From Lysobacterales bacterium (lineage in GTDB: Bacteria > Pseudomonadota > Gammaproteobacteria > Xanthomonadales > SZUA-5), in contig JALHRS010000001.1 of assembly GCA_022841325.1 (NCBI GenBank), positions 60,889 to 124,888 of the forward strand: a stretch of DNA of 64,000 bases, given 5' to 3'. The translations under genes and the position numbers were made by a program. How positions within the stretch are numbered: position 1 is the first letter of the stretch; each line of letters opens with the position of its first letter. The notes below the pieces were generated by a model. It searched no databases. It saw nothing but the letters and a program-made list of their open reading frames with translations, and was not told the DNA's origin. Below, piece after piece: positions 34,625-43,674 of the stretch.

Positions 34625-34864
34625 CGCAGCCTCGCTCTCGGGTTGTCAGTTCCGTACCGATCCTACCCAAGAGCTTGCGTCGGCGCACGGCTGCAGCCGC
34701 TGGCCAGCGCGGCACCGGACCCAGGCCCCAGCGCCAGCCTCGCATCGGCTTCAAGTTTGATCGGCTAGCATCGGCGTCGATTTTGCGTTGGGGACAACCG
34801 CGACTGTCGGAAGTCCAGGCCTCGCACTACTTGAAATCTCACCGCGAACGCATCGGAACACCCC

Positions 34865-35320
34865 ATGAAAATCCACCTGCTTGCCATGGCCCTGGGCTTT
34901 ACCCTGGCCACTACCTTCACTGCCGTCGCCCATGCCAGCGACACCACGCCCGCGGCGGCTGCCGCTGCAAAACAGGAGAACAAAGCCATGATCACCACCG
35001 CCAGTGGCCTCAAATATGAAGTACTGACCGAAGGCAGCGGCCCCAAGCCGTCGGCCACCGATACGGTCACCGTGCATTACAAGGGCACGCTCACCGACGG
35101 CAAGGTCTTTGACAGCTCCTATGCTCGCGGTGAGCCGATCAGTTTCGGGCTCAATCAGGTGATCAAGGGCTGGACCGAAGGCCTGCAGCTGATGTCGGTG
35201 GGCTCCAAGTACCGACTGACCATTCCTTCTGAGCTGGGCTACGGCGCCGCCGGCGCTGGCGGCGTGATTCCGCCGAACGCGACGCTGATCTTCGAGGTCG
35301 AGCTGCTGAAGATCAACTGA
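34865..35320 (+). CDS. Periplasmic FKBP-type peptidyl-prolyl isomerase
   Basis: 151 residues. The signal peptide ends near VAHAS, followed by a short Ala-rich linker and one complete FKBP domain (about 45-150): [60 protein letters not shown]. Active-site aromatic and acidic residues (Y, F, D, W) are present. It lacks the N-terminal dimerisation domain of FkpA, so it is a short secreted single-domain form. Likely helps fold exported proteins. Confidence 0.95.
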   Translation: MKIHLLAMALGFTLATTFTAVAHASDTTPAAAAAAKQENKAMITTASGLKYEVLTEGSGPKPSATDTVTVHYKGTLTDGKVFDSSYARGEPISFGLNQVIKGWTEGLQLMSVGSKYRLTIPSELGYGAAGAGGVIPPNATLIFEVELLKIN

Positions 35321-35340
35321 GCCTGCATGGCTCAGGGCAA

Positions 35341-35377
35341 GGATGGGTCCGGTCCAGACTCGGACTCGAACCCATCC
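35341..35377 (+). terminator. Possible terminator after FKBP gene
   Basis: GGATGGGT (35341-35348) pairs with ACCCATCC (35370-35377), with additional pairing possible inside. It starts 20 bases after the FKBP stop. There is no T-tract, so strength is uncertain. Confidence 0.4.
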
Positions 35378-35509
35378 CGCCCTCTTCCGCGATCCGGCTG
35401 CGGCGCAAGGCCGGACCTGCCCTCGCGCATCGGTACGGCACGCTAGAGTGCCTCGCCGCGGCTGCCGGGCTATTCTCCCTGGCTCACTTTTGCGCGCAGC
35501 CCCTAGCCC

Positions 35510-38500
35510 ATGGACAAGAGTTTCGAACCCAAGCCGATTGAGTCCCGCTGGTATCCGCAGTGGGAACAGTCCGGCTATTTCAGTCCCAGCGGGGCCGGTG
35601 AGCCCTATTGCATCCAGCTGCCGCCGCCCAATGTCACCGGCACGCTGCACATGGGCCATGCCTTCCAGCAGACGGTGATGGATCTGCTGATCCGCTACCA
35701 GCGCATGAGCGGCAAGAACACGCTGTGGCAGTGCGGCACCGATCACGCCGGCATCGCCACGCAGAAGATCGTCGAAAACCAGCTGGCCGTGCAGGGCCAG
35801 AGCAAGCATGACCTCGGTCGCGAAGCCTTCATCGCCAAGGTCTGGGAATGGAAGGAGGAATCCGGCTCGACCATCACCCGGCAGATGCGGCGCCTGGGCG
35901 CTTCCTGCGACTGGACACGCGAGCGCTTCACCATGGACGCAGGCCTGTCGGCCGCGGTCAAACGCGTGTTCATCGAGTGGTATCGCGCCGGCCTGCTCTA
36001 TCGCGGCAAGCGCCTGGTGCACTGGGATCCGGTGCTCGGCACCGCGGTCTCGGATCTGGAAGTCGAGAACATCGAAAAGGACGGTCATCTGTGGTCGATC
36101 CGCTATCCCGCGGCCGAGGGCAGCGACAGCGTGGTGGTGGCCACCACGCGTCCGGAAACCATGCTCGGTGACGTCGCCGTGGCGGTGCACCCCGAAGATG
36201 AGCGCTACCAGCATCTGATCGGCAAGATGCTGAAGCTGCCGCTGACCGACCGGGAAATTCCGGTGATCGCCGACGAATATGTCGACCGCGAATTCGGCAC
36301 CGGCTGCGTCAAGATCACGCCAGCCCATGACTTCAACGATTACGCGCTTTGGCTGCGCCAAGAGCGCGAAATTAGGGAGGGCATTCTTAAGGGCAACCCA
36401 AGCTGGCCAAAGAACTGGGCCCTGTTTTCCACCATTGCACTGGATGGCCGAATGGCGTCGGCAACGAACAATGTTGCAGACGCAGATATCTATCGCATGT
36501 CGGCAACTGGTGGGACGTCGGATTGGCCTGGTGGATTCGTCGATGAGCTCGTACCAGCCCAATACCAAGGTCTCGATCGATTTGTGGCGCGAAAACAAAT
36601 TCTGGCCGATTTGGAACAAATCGGCCTGCTGGTCGAGACCAAGCCGCACAAGCTGTCGCTGCCAATCAGCCAGCGTTCCGACGCCGTGATCGAGCCGATG
36701 CTGACCGATCAGTGGTTCCTCGACCTGACCCGCGACGAGCTCCCCGACGGCCGCCCCGGCGGCAAACGCGCCATCACTGATCCGGCGCTGGCCGCCGTCA
36801 CCGAGGGCCATATCCGCTTCGTGCCGGAAAACTGGAAGACCACCTATGTGCAGTGGCTGACCAACATCCAGGACTGGTGCGTCAGCCGCCAGCTGTGGTG
36901 GGGTCACCGCATACCGGCGTGGTTCGATGAAGCCGGCAACATCTTCGTCGGCGAAGACGAAGCCGACGCCCGCGCCTTCGGCGACACCGCTCCCGTCGGC
37001 GCCCTGCGCCAGGACGAGGACGTGCTCGATACCTGGTTCTCGTCGGCCTTGTGGCCGTTTTCTACGTTGGGGTGGCCTGGAGAAGCAACGGGACCCGGGA
37101 CCCGGGACCCGGGACCCGGGCGGAGCGGTTCGGGGCAAGCCTCGAACGACGCGGCCAGCACGGACACGAGTAGCGCCGCTGCAAGCGAGCCTTTGACTCC
37201 CCCGGGTCCCGGGTCCCGGGTCCCCGGTCCCGGCTCTACTGGGTCCCGGGTCCCCGGTCCCGGCTCTTCAGGGTCCCGGGTTCCCGACCCTCAGGCGAAC
37301 TGGAGCACCGACCAAATCTTCCTCCCCTCCGATGTCCTCGTCACCGGCTTCGACATCATCTTCTTCTGGGTGGCGCGCATGGTCATGGCCACGACCTATT
37401 TCGTCGGGCGGCAGGCGGACGGCAGTTACGAGGCGCGTTATGCGCAGCTCAAGGATCGGGTGCCGTTCAAGACCGTCTACATCAACGCCATCGTGCGTGA
37501 TGCCGAAGGCCAGAAGATGAGCAAGTCCAAGGGCAACACCATCGATCCGCTGGACCTGATCGATGGCATCAGCCTCGAGGATCTGGTGCAGAAATCCACC
37601 TCCAGCCTGCTGATTCCGCAGGTGCGCGAGAAGGTCGAGAAGCGCCTGCGCAAGGAATATCCGGACGGCATCAACGCCGTCGGCGCCGACGCCCTGCGCT
37701 TCACCTTTGCCGCGCTGGCCACCCACGGCCGCACCATCAATTTTGACCTGAAGCGCTGCGAGGGCTACAAGAACTTCTGCAACAAGCTGTGGAATGCGGC
37801 GCGTTTTGTGTTGATGAATGTAGGTGAGGCAGCGGGACCGGGGACCCGGGACCGGGGACCCGGTTTAGAGCAGTCTGTCGTCAATTCGATCGACAGCGCC
37901 CTGGATCGAATGGAAGCCGGAATTGCCGCCATTGAGCAACGAGCCGTCGAAGCCGGCCTTTCCCCGGGTCCCGGGTCCCGGGTCCCCGGTCCCGGCTCTT
38001 CTGGGTCCCGGGTCCCCGGTCCCGGCTCTGCTGGGGCCCTGAGCATCCCCGAACGCTGGATCCTCACCGAACTCTCCAAGGCCACCGAGGAATTCCACGC
38101 CCAGATCTCGGCCTATCGCTTCGATCTGGCGGCGCAGGCGCTCTATGACTTTGTCTGGAACGAGTACTGCGACTGGTTCCTGGAATTGTGCAAACCGGCG
38201 CTGGCCGGCGATGACGCGGCCTTGCGGGCGGGTACCCAGGGCACGTTGCTGCGGGTGCTCGATGCGGTGCTGCGCCTGCTGCACCCGATCATTCCCTTCA
38301 TCACCGAAGAGATCTGGCAGCAGCTGGCGCCGCGTCTGGGTATGACTGGCGCCACCATCGCCACGCAAGCGCTGCCACAGGCGGCTGATTTCCCGCGCGA
38401 TTCCGCGGCAGTCGCCGACATTGAATGGCTCAAGGCGGTGCTGACCGGCGTGCGCAAGATCCGCGGCGAGATGAACATCGCGCCCGGCAAGTTGCTGCCG

Positions 38501-38890
38501 CTGATCTTCAGCGACGGCGGCGCCAGTGATCGCGAGCGTTACACGCGCTTTGCCGCCGCCATCGCCTTCATCGCCCGAGTGGACAGCGCCGCCATGCGCT
38601 GGCTGGTTGCCGATGAAGTGGCGCCGGCCTCCGCCTCAGCGGTCGTCGGCGAGCTCAAGTTGCTGATTCCGCTACTGGGACTGATCGACGTCGACGCCGA
38701 ACAGAAGCGCCTGGCCAAGGAAATCGCCCGTCTGGAGGGCGAGATCAAGAAATGCGAAGGCAAGCTCGGCAACGCCAGTTTCGTCGCCAATGCCCCTGCC
38801 GCGGTGGTCGAGCAGGAGAAGCAGCGCATCGCCGATTTCACCACCGCCATCACCGGGCTGCGCGAGCAAGCGCAGAAACTCGGGAGCTGA
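35510..38890 (+). CDS. valS: Valyl-tRNA synthetase carrying in-frame repeat insertions
   Basis: 1126 residues against about 920-950 in relatives. Class I signatures are intact: [15 protein letters not shown] (HIGH) near 45, an editing domain with [13 protein letters not shown] near 265, and [12 protein letters not shown] (KMSKS) near 667. The anticodon-binding domain follows, and a C-terminal coiled coil begins at [15 protein letters not shown]. The extra length lies in three places: an AT-richer stretch near residues 280-370 within or beside the editing domain, and two Pro/Gly/Ser/Arg-rich insertions (about 525-605 and 773-843) encoded by palindromic GGGACCC/GGGTCCC repeats. The first of these interrupts the catalytic fold between LGWP and SDVLVTG; the second sits before the anticodon domain. 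The frame is open throughout, so the enzyme is probably functional. Confidence 0.96.
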   Translation: MDKSFEPKPIESRWYPQWEQSGYFSPSGAGEPYCIQLPPPNVTGTLHMGHAFQQTVMDLLIRYQRMSGKNTLWQCGTDHAGIATQKIVENQLAVQGQSKHDLGREAFIAKVWEWKEESGSTITRQMRRLGASCDWTRERFTMDAGLSAAVKRVFIEWYRAGLLYRGKRLVHWDPVLGTAVSDLEVENIEKDGHLWSIRYPAAEGSDSVVVATTRPETMLGDVAVAVHPEDERYQHLIGKMLKLPLTDREIPVIADEYVDREFGTGCVKITPAHDFNDYALWLRQEREIREGILKGNPSWPKNWALFSTIALDGRMASATNNVADADIYRMSATGGTSDWPGGFVDELVPAQYQGLDRFVARKQILADLEQIGLLVETKPHKLSLPISQRSDAVIEPMLTDQWFLDLTRDELPDGRPGGKRAITDPALAAVTEGHIRFVPENWKTTYVQWLTNIQDWCVSRQLWWGHRIPAWFDEAGNIFVGEDEADARAFGDTAPVGALRQDEDVLDTWFSSALWPFSTLGWPGEATGPGTRDPGPGRSGSGQASNDAASTDTSSAAASEPLTPPGPGSRVPGPGSTGSRVPGPGSSGSRVPDPQANWSTDQIFLPSDVLVTGFDIIFFWVARMVMATTYFVGRQADGSYEARYAQLKDRVPFKTVYINAIVRDAEGQKMSKSKGNTIDPLDLIDGISLEDLVQKSTSSLLIPQVREKVEKRLRKEYPDGINAVGADALRFTFAALATHGRTINFDLKRCEGYKNFCNKLWNAARFVLMNVGEAAGPGTRDRGPGLEQSVVNSIDSALDRMEAGIAAIEQRAVEAGLSPGPGSRVPGPGSSGSRVPGPGSAGALSIPERWILTELSKATEEFHAQISAYRFDLAAQALYDFVWNEYCDWFLELCKPALAGDDAALRAGTQGTLLRVLDAVLRLLHPIIPFITEEIWQQLAPRLGMTGATIATQALPQAADFPRDSAAVADIEWLKAVLTGVRKIRGEMNIAPGKLLPLIFSDGGASDRERYTRFAAAIAFIARVDSAAMRWLVADEVAPASASAVVGELKLLIPLLGLIDVDAEQKRLAKEIARLEGEIKKCEGKLGNASFVANAPAAVVEQEKQRIADFTTAITGLREQAQKLGS
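36370..36640 (+). other. Compositionally atypical patch inside valS
   Basis: Within valS this stretch is visibly richer in A and T and uses codons rare elsewhere in the window (TTA, AGG, AAT, ACA). The encoded sequence, after [10 protein letters not shown] and up to [13 protein letters not shown], replaces the conserved segment that usually follows HDFNDY in bacterial ValRS. Boundaries are estimated by eye. Confidence 0.55.
37090..37293. repeat. Palindromic heptamer/30-mer repeat insertion 1 in valS
   Basis: The left arm has four GGGACCC copies (37090-37117). The right arm carries the reverse complement, GGGTCCC heptamers from 37204, grading into about three copies of a 30-bp unit (GGGTCCCGGGTCCCCGGTCC plus CGGCTCT and three variable bases). 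About 80 bp of Ala/Ser/Thr-coding sequence separates the arms. Thirty-base units keep the frame; a change of one heptamer would break it. Confidence 0.9.
37834..38033. repeat. Palindromic heptamer/30-mer repeat insertion 2 in valS
   Basis: The left arm at 37834-37863 has GGGACC/GGGGACCC units. The right arm at 37965-38033 carries the same GGGTCCC 30-bp unit as insertion 1, about twice. The arms are separated by about 100 bp coding for a helical segment ([20 protein letters not shown]). Same architecture and orientation as insertion 1, so one probably derives from the other or both from a common element. Confidence 0.9.
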
Positions 38891-38892
38891 GC

Positions 38893-39034
38893 GCTGGGAT
38901 CGCCGAGTTGTACTCGGCGGCTTCTGGCTCCGGAACAACGCAAAGCAACAGCGCCGACTGCAAGTCGGCGATCCCAGCTCGCCGCCGGGTTTTGGCTGGG
39001 ATCGCCGAGTTGTACTCGGCGGCTTCTGGCTCCG
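38893..39034. repeat. Duplicated 40-bp palindromic element after valS
   Basis: A 40-bp sequence beginning GCTGGGATCGCCGAGTTGTA is present identically at 38893-38932 and 38995-39034. An inverted partial copy (CGCCGACTGCAAGTCGGCGA, then TCCCAGC) lies at 38953-38978. The array begins three bases after the valS stop and ends before the fasciclin gene stop. The hairpins may end transcription of both convergent genes. Confidence 0.9.
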
Positions 39035-39098
39035 CAAACGCAAACCGGCGGCAGGGAGACTCCTCCCGGCCGCCGGCATTTACTACAGCCTGCGCTTG

Positions 39099-39602
39099 TT
39101 ACTTGGGCATGATCACGCTGTCGATGACGTGGATGACGCCGTTGCTGCCGGCAATGTCGGTGGCAGTCACGTTGGCGCCGTCGACCATGACCTTGCCGCC
39201 GTCGACCTTGATCGTGACTTCACCGCCCTGCACGGTCTTGGCGCTGCTCAGCTTGACCACATCCGCCGCCAGCACCTTGCCCGACACCACGTGGTAGGTG
39301 AGGATGGCGGTCAGCTGGTCCTTGTTCTCCGGCTTCAGCAGGGTTTCGACCGTACCGGCGGGCAGCTTCTCGAAGGCTGCGTTGGTCGGCGCAAAGACCG
39401 TGAACGGACCGGCACCGCTCAGCGTGTCGACCAGGCCCGCGGCCTTGAGTGCAGCCACCAGCGTGGAGAAATCCGGATTGCCGACGGCGATGTCGACCAC
39501 CGTCTGCTGCTTCATGGCACCGCCCTCCTCGTGATGGCCGGCAATGGCCAGCGGAGCAAAGACGAGAGCGGCGCAGGTACCAAGGATCGGAAACAGTTTC
39601 AT
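39099..39602 (-). CDS. Secreted fasciclin (FAS1) domain protein
   Basis: 167 residues from ATG 39602. The signal peptide ends near LAIAGHH. One FAS1 domain (about 33-165) shows both conserved boxes: [20 protein letters not shown] (H1) and [14 protein letters not shown] (H2), plus [14 protein letters not shown]. Such proteins mediate adhesion or are general stress-linked exoproteins. The frame extends upstream but that part has no signal sequence or similarity. Single-gene unit, convergent with valS. Confidence 0.95.
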   Translation of the reverse strand: MKLFPILGTCAALVFAPLAIAGHHEEGGAMKQQTVVDIAVGNPDFSTLVAALKAAGLVDTLSGAGPFTVFAPTNAAFEKLPAGTVETLLKPENKDQLTAILTYHVVSGKVLAADVVKLSSAKTVQGGEVTIKVDGGKVMVDGANVTATDIAGSNGVIHVIDSVIMPK

Positions 39603-39993
39603 GGGATCAGCCTTGTAGGAAAGAGGAAGCGCATCGATTGCGGCGCAGGGACAGAGTGACGGGTCGGACATGCGCGGCGCGTCTGTTCCATGTGCAATCG
39701 GTCTTGATCTTGGTGAGGCGCGCATTGACATTGATGAGACTGCCGTGAGGGCCAGGCGACCGACAGTTTGGCTCTCGCCGACATCAGAGCTGCAGGAAGC
39801 CGATCCCGGCCCGTTCGCGCACTCGCCTTTCCCAGCATGCCATTGTCGACTCTCACGAAACATACCGCAGGTCATTGAATCAAAACATTTTTCCGCAAAG
39901 TACGCGAAGGACGCAAAGTAGAGCGAATCGAACGGTCCAGCCGGCGATGTCGCCGGCGATCGCCGCCTGGGGATACTCTGAACAAGTCTTGAC

Positions 39994-40132
39994 CGTCATT
40001 CCCGCGCAAGCGGGAATCCAGTGCTTTGATGAACTGGCGCAGGCGTGGATTCCCGCTTTCGCGGGAATGACGTATTCATGGCGCAGATCACGGGCACGGC
40101 CACCCTGGATTCCCGCTTTCGCGGGAATGACG
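39994..40132. repeat. Three copies of the ATTCCCGC..GCGGGAAT palindrome
   Basis: CGTCATTCCCGCGCAAGCGG (39994-40020) is followed by two inverted copies of TGGATTCCCGCTTTCGCGGG (40046-40072, 40106-40132). This is a very widespread proteobacterial intergenic repeat, similar to the neisserial dRS3 element. Confidence 0.9.
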
Positions 40133-40270
40133 GACTGTTCAGAGGATCGCTGGCTAGCCGGGTTTTCAGACCTTTGCGTCCTTTGCGGACAAAAAACGCG
40201 GGGACCGAGATCGACTACCGTTGGATGCGCGAACAAGCGCATCGCCAGGGGCGAACGGGACTATCACCTG

Positions 40271-40305
40271 CCCCATGCCCCATGCCCCGTGCCCCGTGTC
40301 CCGTG
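40271..40305. repeat. CCCCATG/CCCCGTG heptamer array
   Basis: Five seven-base units: two CCCCATG, two CCCCGTG, one TCCCGTG. The register and composition link it to the arrays at 1-46 and 31853-31908. Confidence 0.85.
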
Positions 40306-40335
40306 TCCGATTTCGCCCCTATTATTGCGTATCCG

Positions 40336-40360
40336 CCACTCCCGACCGATCGGTCAGTGG
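40336..40360 (+). promoter_or_regulatory. Candidate operator GACCGATCGGTC
   Basis: A perfect 12-bp palindrome GACCGATCGGTC (40344-40355) is nested within CCACT...AGTGG arms. It lies about 60 bases before the start of the small secreted gene, just after an AT-rich TATTATTGCG stretch. Form and place fit a repressor site, often seen for TetR-type proteins; the cognate protein is not identified. Confidence 0.45.
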
Positions 40361-40415
40361 CGCAAGCTGTACTCACCCCGGGCAACCGCCCGGACGTACA
40401 GCAAGGAGCACTCCC

Positions 40416-40835
40416 ATGAACGCACTTCCTTTCATCGCCGCCACATTGATCGCATTGGCGGGTTCCGCGCGGGCCGACGACGGCATCGAGGATGCAGGCC
40501 CGGTCTTCGTCGCCGGTGGCCAGTACACCGCGGCACTGGAACAGCACAGCGGTCACTGGCGGCTGTTGCCGGTAGACGCGCAGGATCGTGAAGTGGTCAG
40601 CAGCTGCGCCCAGCAGGTCTATCTGCCGCGCGGACTGTGGCTGATCAATAGGGACAGTCGCGGGCGAGCCCAGCTGGTCGCCACCTCCGGCACGGCACTG
40701 CCGCCCGGTCACCGTGAGCGCATTGCGCTGGTGTCTTGCGAGGCGGCCGGCGCTCATCCCAGTGCCCTGCGTGCGCCGGCCAGTCTGATCGACTGGCTCA
40801 GTGACAATGCCGGCGCCGTCCTGGTCGACGAGTGA
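40416..40835 (+). CDS. Small secreted protein of unknown function
   Basis: 139 residues from ATG 40416 with AAGGAG eight bases upstream. The signal peptide ends at SARAD. Two cysteines (VSSCAQQ, LVSCEAA) could form a disulfide. No family is recognised. The stop codon overlaps the next start (TGATG), so it is translationally coupled to the GlxA-type regulator, which may act on or sense something linked to this protein. Confidence 0.8.
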   Translation: MNALPFIAATLIALAGSARADDGIEDAGPVFVAGGQYTAALEQHSGHWRLLPVDAQDREVVSSCAQQVYLPRGLWLINRDSRGRAQLVATSGTALPPGHRERIALVSCEAAGAHPSALRAPASLIDWLSDNAGAVLVDE

Positions 40836-41854
40836 TGTGGATGGAAGCAGCCCAAGCCCCGCTGCTGCGCCTCGGCATCCTGGCGCTCGATGGCTGTCTG
40901 CTGTCGAGCGTCGCCGGACCCATTGATGCGCTGCAGATTGCCGAGCGGATTGCCAATCTGCGCCAGCCCTCGGCATCGCCACGATTCGTCAGCCATGTGC
41001 TCAGCGCCCGCGATCAGACCCGCGTGCGCACCAGCCATGGCCTGGTGCTGGAGGGCCTGGAGACCGCCGAGGTTCCGCTGGACGTGCTGCTGGTGCCGGG
41101 GATCATGGCCGACCAGCCCCATGCCTTCTGCGCCCGCGCCGACGATTTCGATCCGGAAATCGACTATCTGCAGCGACGTCGGGCCAGCGGCGTGCGGGTG
41201 GCGGCGTCCTGCAGCGGCACCTTGCTGCTGGCCAAGAGTGGCTTGCTCGACGGTCGCCGGGCGACCACCAGCTGGTGGCTGGGAGCCACCTTCCGCAAGT
41301 TCTTTCCGGCCGTGAATCTGGATATCGAGCAGATGCTGGTCGAGGATGAGGGCGTGCTGACCACCGGCGCCGCCACTGCCATCCTGAATCTGGTGCTGCG
41401 TCTGATCGGGGAGGTGGCCGGAGACGATCTGGCGCAGCAGGTGGGGCGCATGCTGGCCATCGATACTGAACGCCAGAGCCAGGCTCCCTACGTCAGCATG
41501 GCCATGCTCGAACGTCCGCGCACCTCTCTGGCCGAGAAGGCCGAGCGCTATCTGCGACATTCGGTGGACGCCGACATCAGCGTCAGCGCCCTGGCCGACC
41601 ATTGCGGCACCAGCGAACGCAGCCTGCTGCGCCACTTCAAGTCGCACTACGGGGTGACGCCGCTGGAGCACATCCAGCGCCTGCGCGTGGAACGCGCCAA
41701 AGCCCTGCTGGAGACCACCCACCTCAGCTTCGATGAAGTCGTCGAGCGCTGCGGCTACAGCGATGTGTCGAGCTTCCGCAAGCTGTTCAAGCGCGCCACC
41801 ACCCTGACCCCGGCCGACTACCGCGAGCGCTTCCGCCTCCGCGCCCGGGCCTGA
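40835..41854 (+). CDS. GlxA/FtrA-family AraC-type transcriptional activator
   Basis: About 339 residues. The N-terminal DJ-1/PfpI-like domain (about 10-185) includes LLVPGIMADQ and the nucleophile-elbow-like VAASCSGTLLLAKSGLLDGR. The C-terminal AraC domain (about 230-330) holds two helix-turn-helix motifs, ISVSALADHCGTSERSLLRH and FDEVVERCGYSDVSSFRKLF. Family members respond to small metabolites such as betaines. GTG 40832, ATG 40835 and ATG 40841 are all possible starts. It is coupled to the upstream secreted protein. Confidence 0.93.
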   Translation: MWMEAAQAPLLRLGILALDGCLLSSVAGPIDALQIAERIANLRQPSASPRFVSHVLSARDQTRVRTSHGLVLEGLETAEVPLDVLLVPGIMADQPHAFCARADDFDPEIDYLQRRRASGVRVAASCSGTLLLAKSGLLDGRRATTSWWLGATFRKFFPAVNLDIEQMLVEDEGVLTTGAATAILNLVLRLIGEVAGDDLAQQVGRMLAIDTERQSQAPYVSMAMLERPRTSLAEKAERYLRHSVDADISVSALADHCGTSERSLLRHFKSHYGVTPLEHIQRLRVERAKALLETTHLSFDEVVERCGYSDVSSFRKLFKRATTLTPADYRERFRLRARA

Positions 41855-41912
41855 GGGGATGCGTCATCCCGTTTCGAGGGCCTGCCGGCGGGCCATGAAC
41901 TTGCCTGCTGTG

Positions 41913-41995
41913 TGTAGCCCGTTGTGCCGCGCAGCGGCTCAGCGGGGCTCTTCTGCATCACCGCCCGCAGAGCGCTGCGCGCACTTCGGGCTACA
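41913..41995. repeat. Interrupted inverted repeat TGTAGCCCG...CGGGCTACA
   Basis: An intergenic palindrome after the GlxA-type gene with inner GC-rich arms. The related GTAGCCCGGG element at 32079-32168 has the same outer sequence. Confidence 0.6.
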
Positions 41996-42021
41996 AGAGC
42001 CGGCACCTTCCCTGATTTGAA

Positions 42022-42048
42022 AATTCAACAACTTACGATATGGTTCAT
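42022..42048 (-). repeat. 27-bp dispersed repeat, copy 1 (minus orientation)
   Basis: Reads ATGAACCATATCGTAAGTTG followed by TTGAATT on the minus strand. It matches two plus-strand copies at 45318-45344 and 45488-45514 with few changes. The surrounding DNA is AT-rich compared with the window. Confidence 0.65.
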
Positions 42049-42117
42049 AGACAGCGTAGAGGCGCAATCTGAGGCCCCGACAGGCTCGACCAGAAGGCTC
42101 GGTGACTGGGCAGACGG

Positions 42118-42927
42118 CTATAGTCTGTGAATCTGCACACCCTCGGGCAGCTCGATGTCCACCGCGACCGGCAGGTGGTCGGAGAGCTGGAAGCTTGGCG
42201 CCTCGTATCGCAGCGGATGGATATCGTGCGAAATCAGGATGTGGTCAATTGCGCGATCGGGTTGCCAGGCCGGGTAGGTGTTGAGCGGCAACGGCCCGGG
42301 CATCGTCAGGCCGCTGCGTTCCATGAACCGCCGAAAGCTCGGGCTGTTGGGCTGACAGTTGAAATCCCCCATGACCACACTGTGGCGATAGGGCGACAGC
42401 AGTTCATGCAGGAAATCGAACTGTCGTGATCGCGCCTGCGAGCCCAGTGACAGATGCGAGATCGCCACGGCCAGCGACTCGCGGCCCTCGCCGTACACCG
42501 CCAGCAGCACACCCCGTCCGGGGATACGACCGGGAAGCGGATGATCCTCAACCAGGGTGGGCTGGGCCCGACTGAACAGGCAGTTGCTGGATTCGGCGAT
42601 ACGGCCTATGCGGCGGTTGCGTTGCTGCCACCAGTAGGGGAAGGCCGAGAGCTCAGCCAGATAGGAGGCCTGATTCATGAATCCCGAACGCAGGCTGCCA
42701 CCATCCACTTCCTGCAGCGCCGCGATATCCACGTGGCCCAGCAGCTTGGCCAGTTCCGACAGATTCTTGTGCTTGCCGGTGTCCGGCAGGATATGCCGCC
42801 AGCCACGGGTCAGGTACTCGTGAAACTTGCCCTGAGAATTGCCGGCATGAATGTTGAAGCAGAAAAGACGAAGGCGCGCCCGGTCAGGGTGCGCCTCCTT
42901 CTTGTCATGTTCCCGAACAACAGTCAC
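42118..42927 (-). CDS. Endonuclease/exonuclease/phosphatase-family protein
   Basis: 269 residues, apparently from GTG 42927. EEP-fold signatures are present: FCFNIHAGN near the start, DIAALQEVDGG (metal-binding Glu), VVMGDFNCQPNSPSF, and the C-terminal RAIDHILISHD and QLSDHLPVAVDI (catalytic His). It has no signal peptide and starts 16 bases after dsbA, so it is the last gene of the cytochrome c4-dsbA-EEP unit. The same order is conserved in pseudomonads beside engB. Substrate (nucleic acid, phospholipid or other phosphodiester) is unknown. Confidence 0.92.
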   Translation of the reverse strand: MTVVREHDKKEAHPDRARLRLFCFNIHAGNSQGKFHEYLTRGWRHILPDTGKHKNLSELAKLLGHVDIAALQEVDGGSLRSGFMNQASYLAELSAFPYWWQQRNRRIGRIAESSNCLFSRAQPTLVEDHPLPGRIPGRGVLLAVYGEGRESLAVAISHLSLGSQARSRQFDFLHELLSPYRHSVVMGDFNCQPNSPSFRRFMERSGLTMPGPLPLNTYPAWQPDRAIDHILISHDIHPLRYEAPSFQLSDHLPVAVDIELPEGVQIHRL

Positions 42928-42943
42928 CGGCTGGAGGTCGGTG

Positions 42944-43591
42944 TCAACTGCCGGCCTTCTTGGCCACTCGTTGCTTGGCCACCAGGAAATCGATCAATTC
43001 GCCCACGTTCTGATGTCCACCAGCACTGGTGACATCGAAACGATACTTGCCATCGACGATCACGCTCGGCGTACCGGCCACACCCCAGCGCGGCACCATG
43101 GCCTTGGCGCGATTGATCTTGGTGTTCACCGCGAAGGAGTTGGCGGCACTCAGGAACTGCTCCTTGGTCACACCGAACTGCGTGTACCACTCGGCCACGT
43201 CCTCGATCGCGCGGAAGGGCTTTTGCTCCTTGTGGATCGCAGCGAAGAACTTCTCGTGCGATGCCTCAAGAATGCCCAGGGTCTCGGCGGCGTAAAAGGC
43301 GCGGGCGAATGCCTCCACCGGCTCATTCCAGGCTGCCGGGAATGCGGAATAGGCTACATCTTCGGCCTTGGTGGCTTTCCACTTTTCCAGATAGGGCTCA
43401 AGGTCATAGCAGTGTGGGCAGGTGTACATGAACACCTCCAGCACCTCGATCTTGTTGCCCGAACTGGTCGGCTGCGCTGGATCGATAACGAAGTAGTGCT
43501 TGCCCTCCTGGAACTTGTCCAGTGGCTGAGCGCAGGCCGGCAGGGCCAGCAGCATGGCGAACGCAAACAGGGAGCCAATGGCTAGACGCAT
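42944..43591 (-). CDS. dsbA: Thiol:disulfide interchange protein DsbA
   Basis: 215 residues from ATG 43591, preceded by GAGGAAG. The signal peptide ends near LPACAQ; a cysteine there could make it a lipoprotein, but the signal-peptidase I reading is equally good. The thioredoxin-fold active site YTCPHC has C58 and C61, the cis-Pro loop is GVAGTPSVIVDG, and the helical insert between them is complete. It oxidises cysteines in exported proteins; many exoproteins encoded in this window contain cysteine pairs. It follows cytochrome c4 by 83 bases. Confidence 0.95.
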   Translation of the reverse strand: MRLAIGSLFAFAMLLALPACAQPLDKFQEGKHYFVIDPAQPTSSGNKIEVLEVFMYTCPHCYDLEPYLEKWKATKAEDVAYSAFPAAWNEPVEAFARAFYAAETLGILEASHEKFFAAIHKEQKPFRAIEDVAEWYTQFGVTKEQFLSAANSFAVNTKINRAKAMVPRWGVAGTPSVIVDGKYRFDVTSAGGHQNVGELIDFLVAKQRVAKKAGS

Positions 43592-43674
43592 CGAGTTCTT
43601 CCTCAATCAGCTTACAGGTGCACGCAGACTCTCAGATCATGGATGAAGAAAGCCTTAGCGTTCGACAAAAGGAC

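Larger units (their letters stand above)
39603..40415. other. 813-bp intergenic region dominated by repeats
   Basis: No gene is supported. It contains an inverted pair CGCGAAGGACGCAAAG (39903-39918) / CCTTTGCGTCCTTTGCGG (40171-40188). Between these lie three 27-bp ATTCCCGC palindromes, followed by a CCCCATG/CCCCGTG heptamer array. A candidate operator palindrome precedes the next gene. A minus-strand frame here reading VIPAKAGIQ is a translation of the repeats, not a gene. Confidence 0.75.

Noticed and set aside
35510-38890. valS as a pseudogene
   Set aside because: Despite the insertions the frame is open from start to stop and the HIGH, KMSKS, editing and coiled-coil regions are all present.
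39880-40242. A 120-codon minus-strand frame containing VIPAKAGIQ repeats
   Set aside because: This is the well-known translation of ATTCCCGC palindromes; it has no ribosome binding site, and the frame is wholly made of dispersed repeats.
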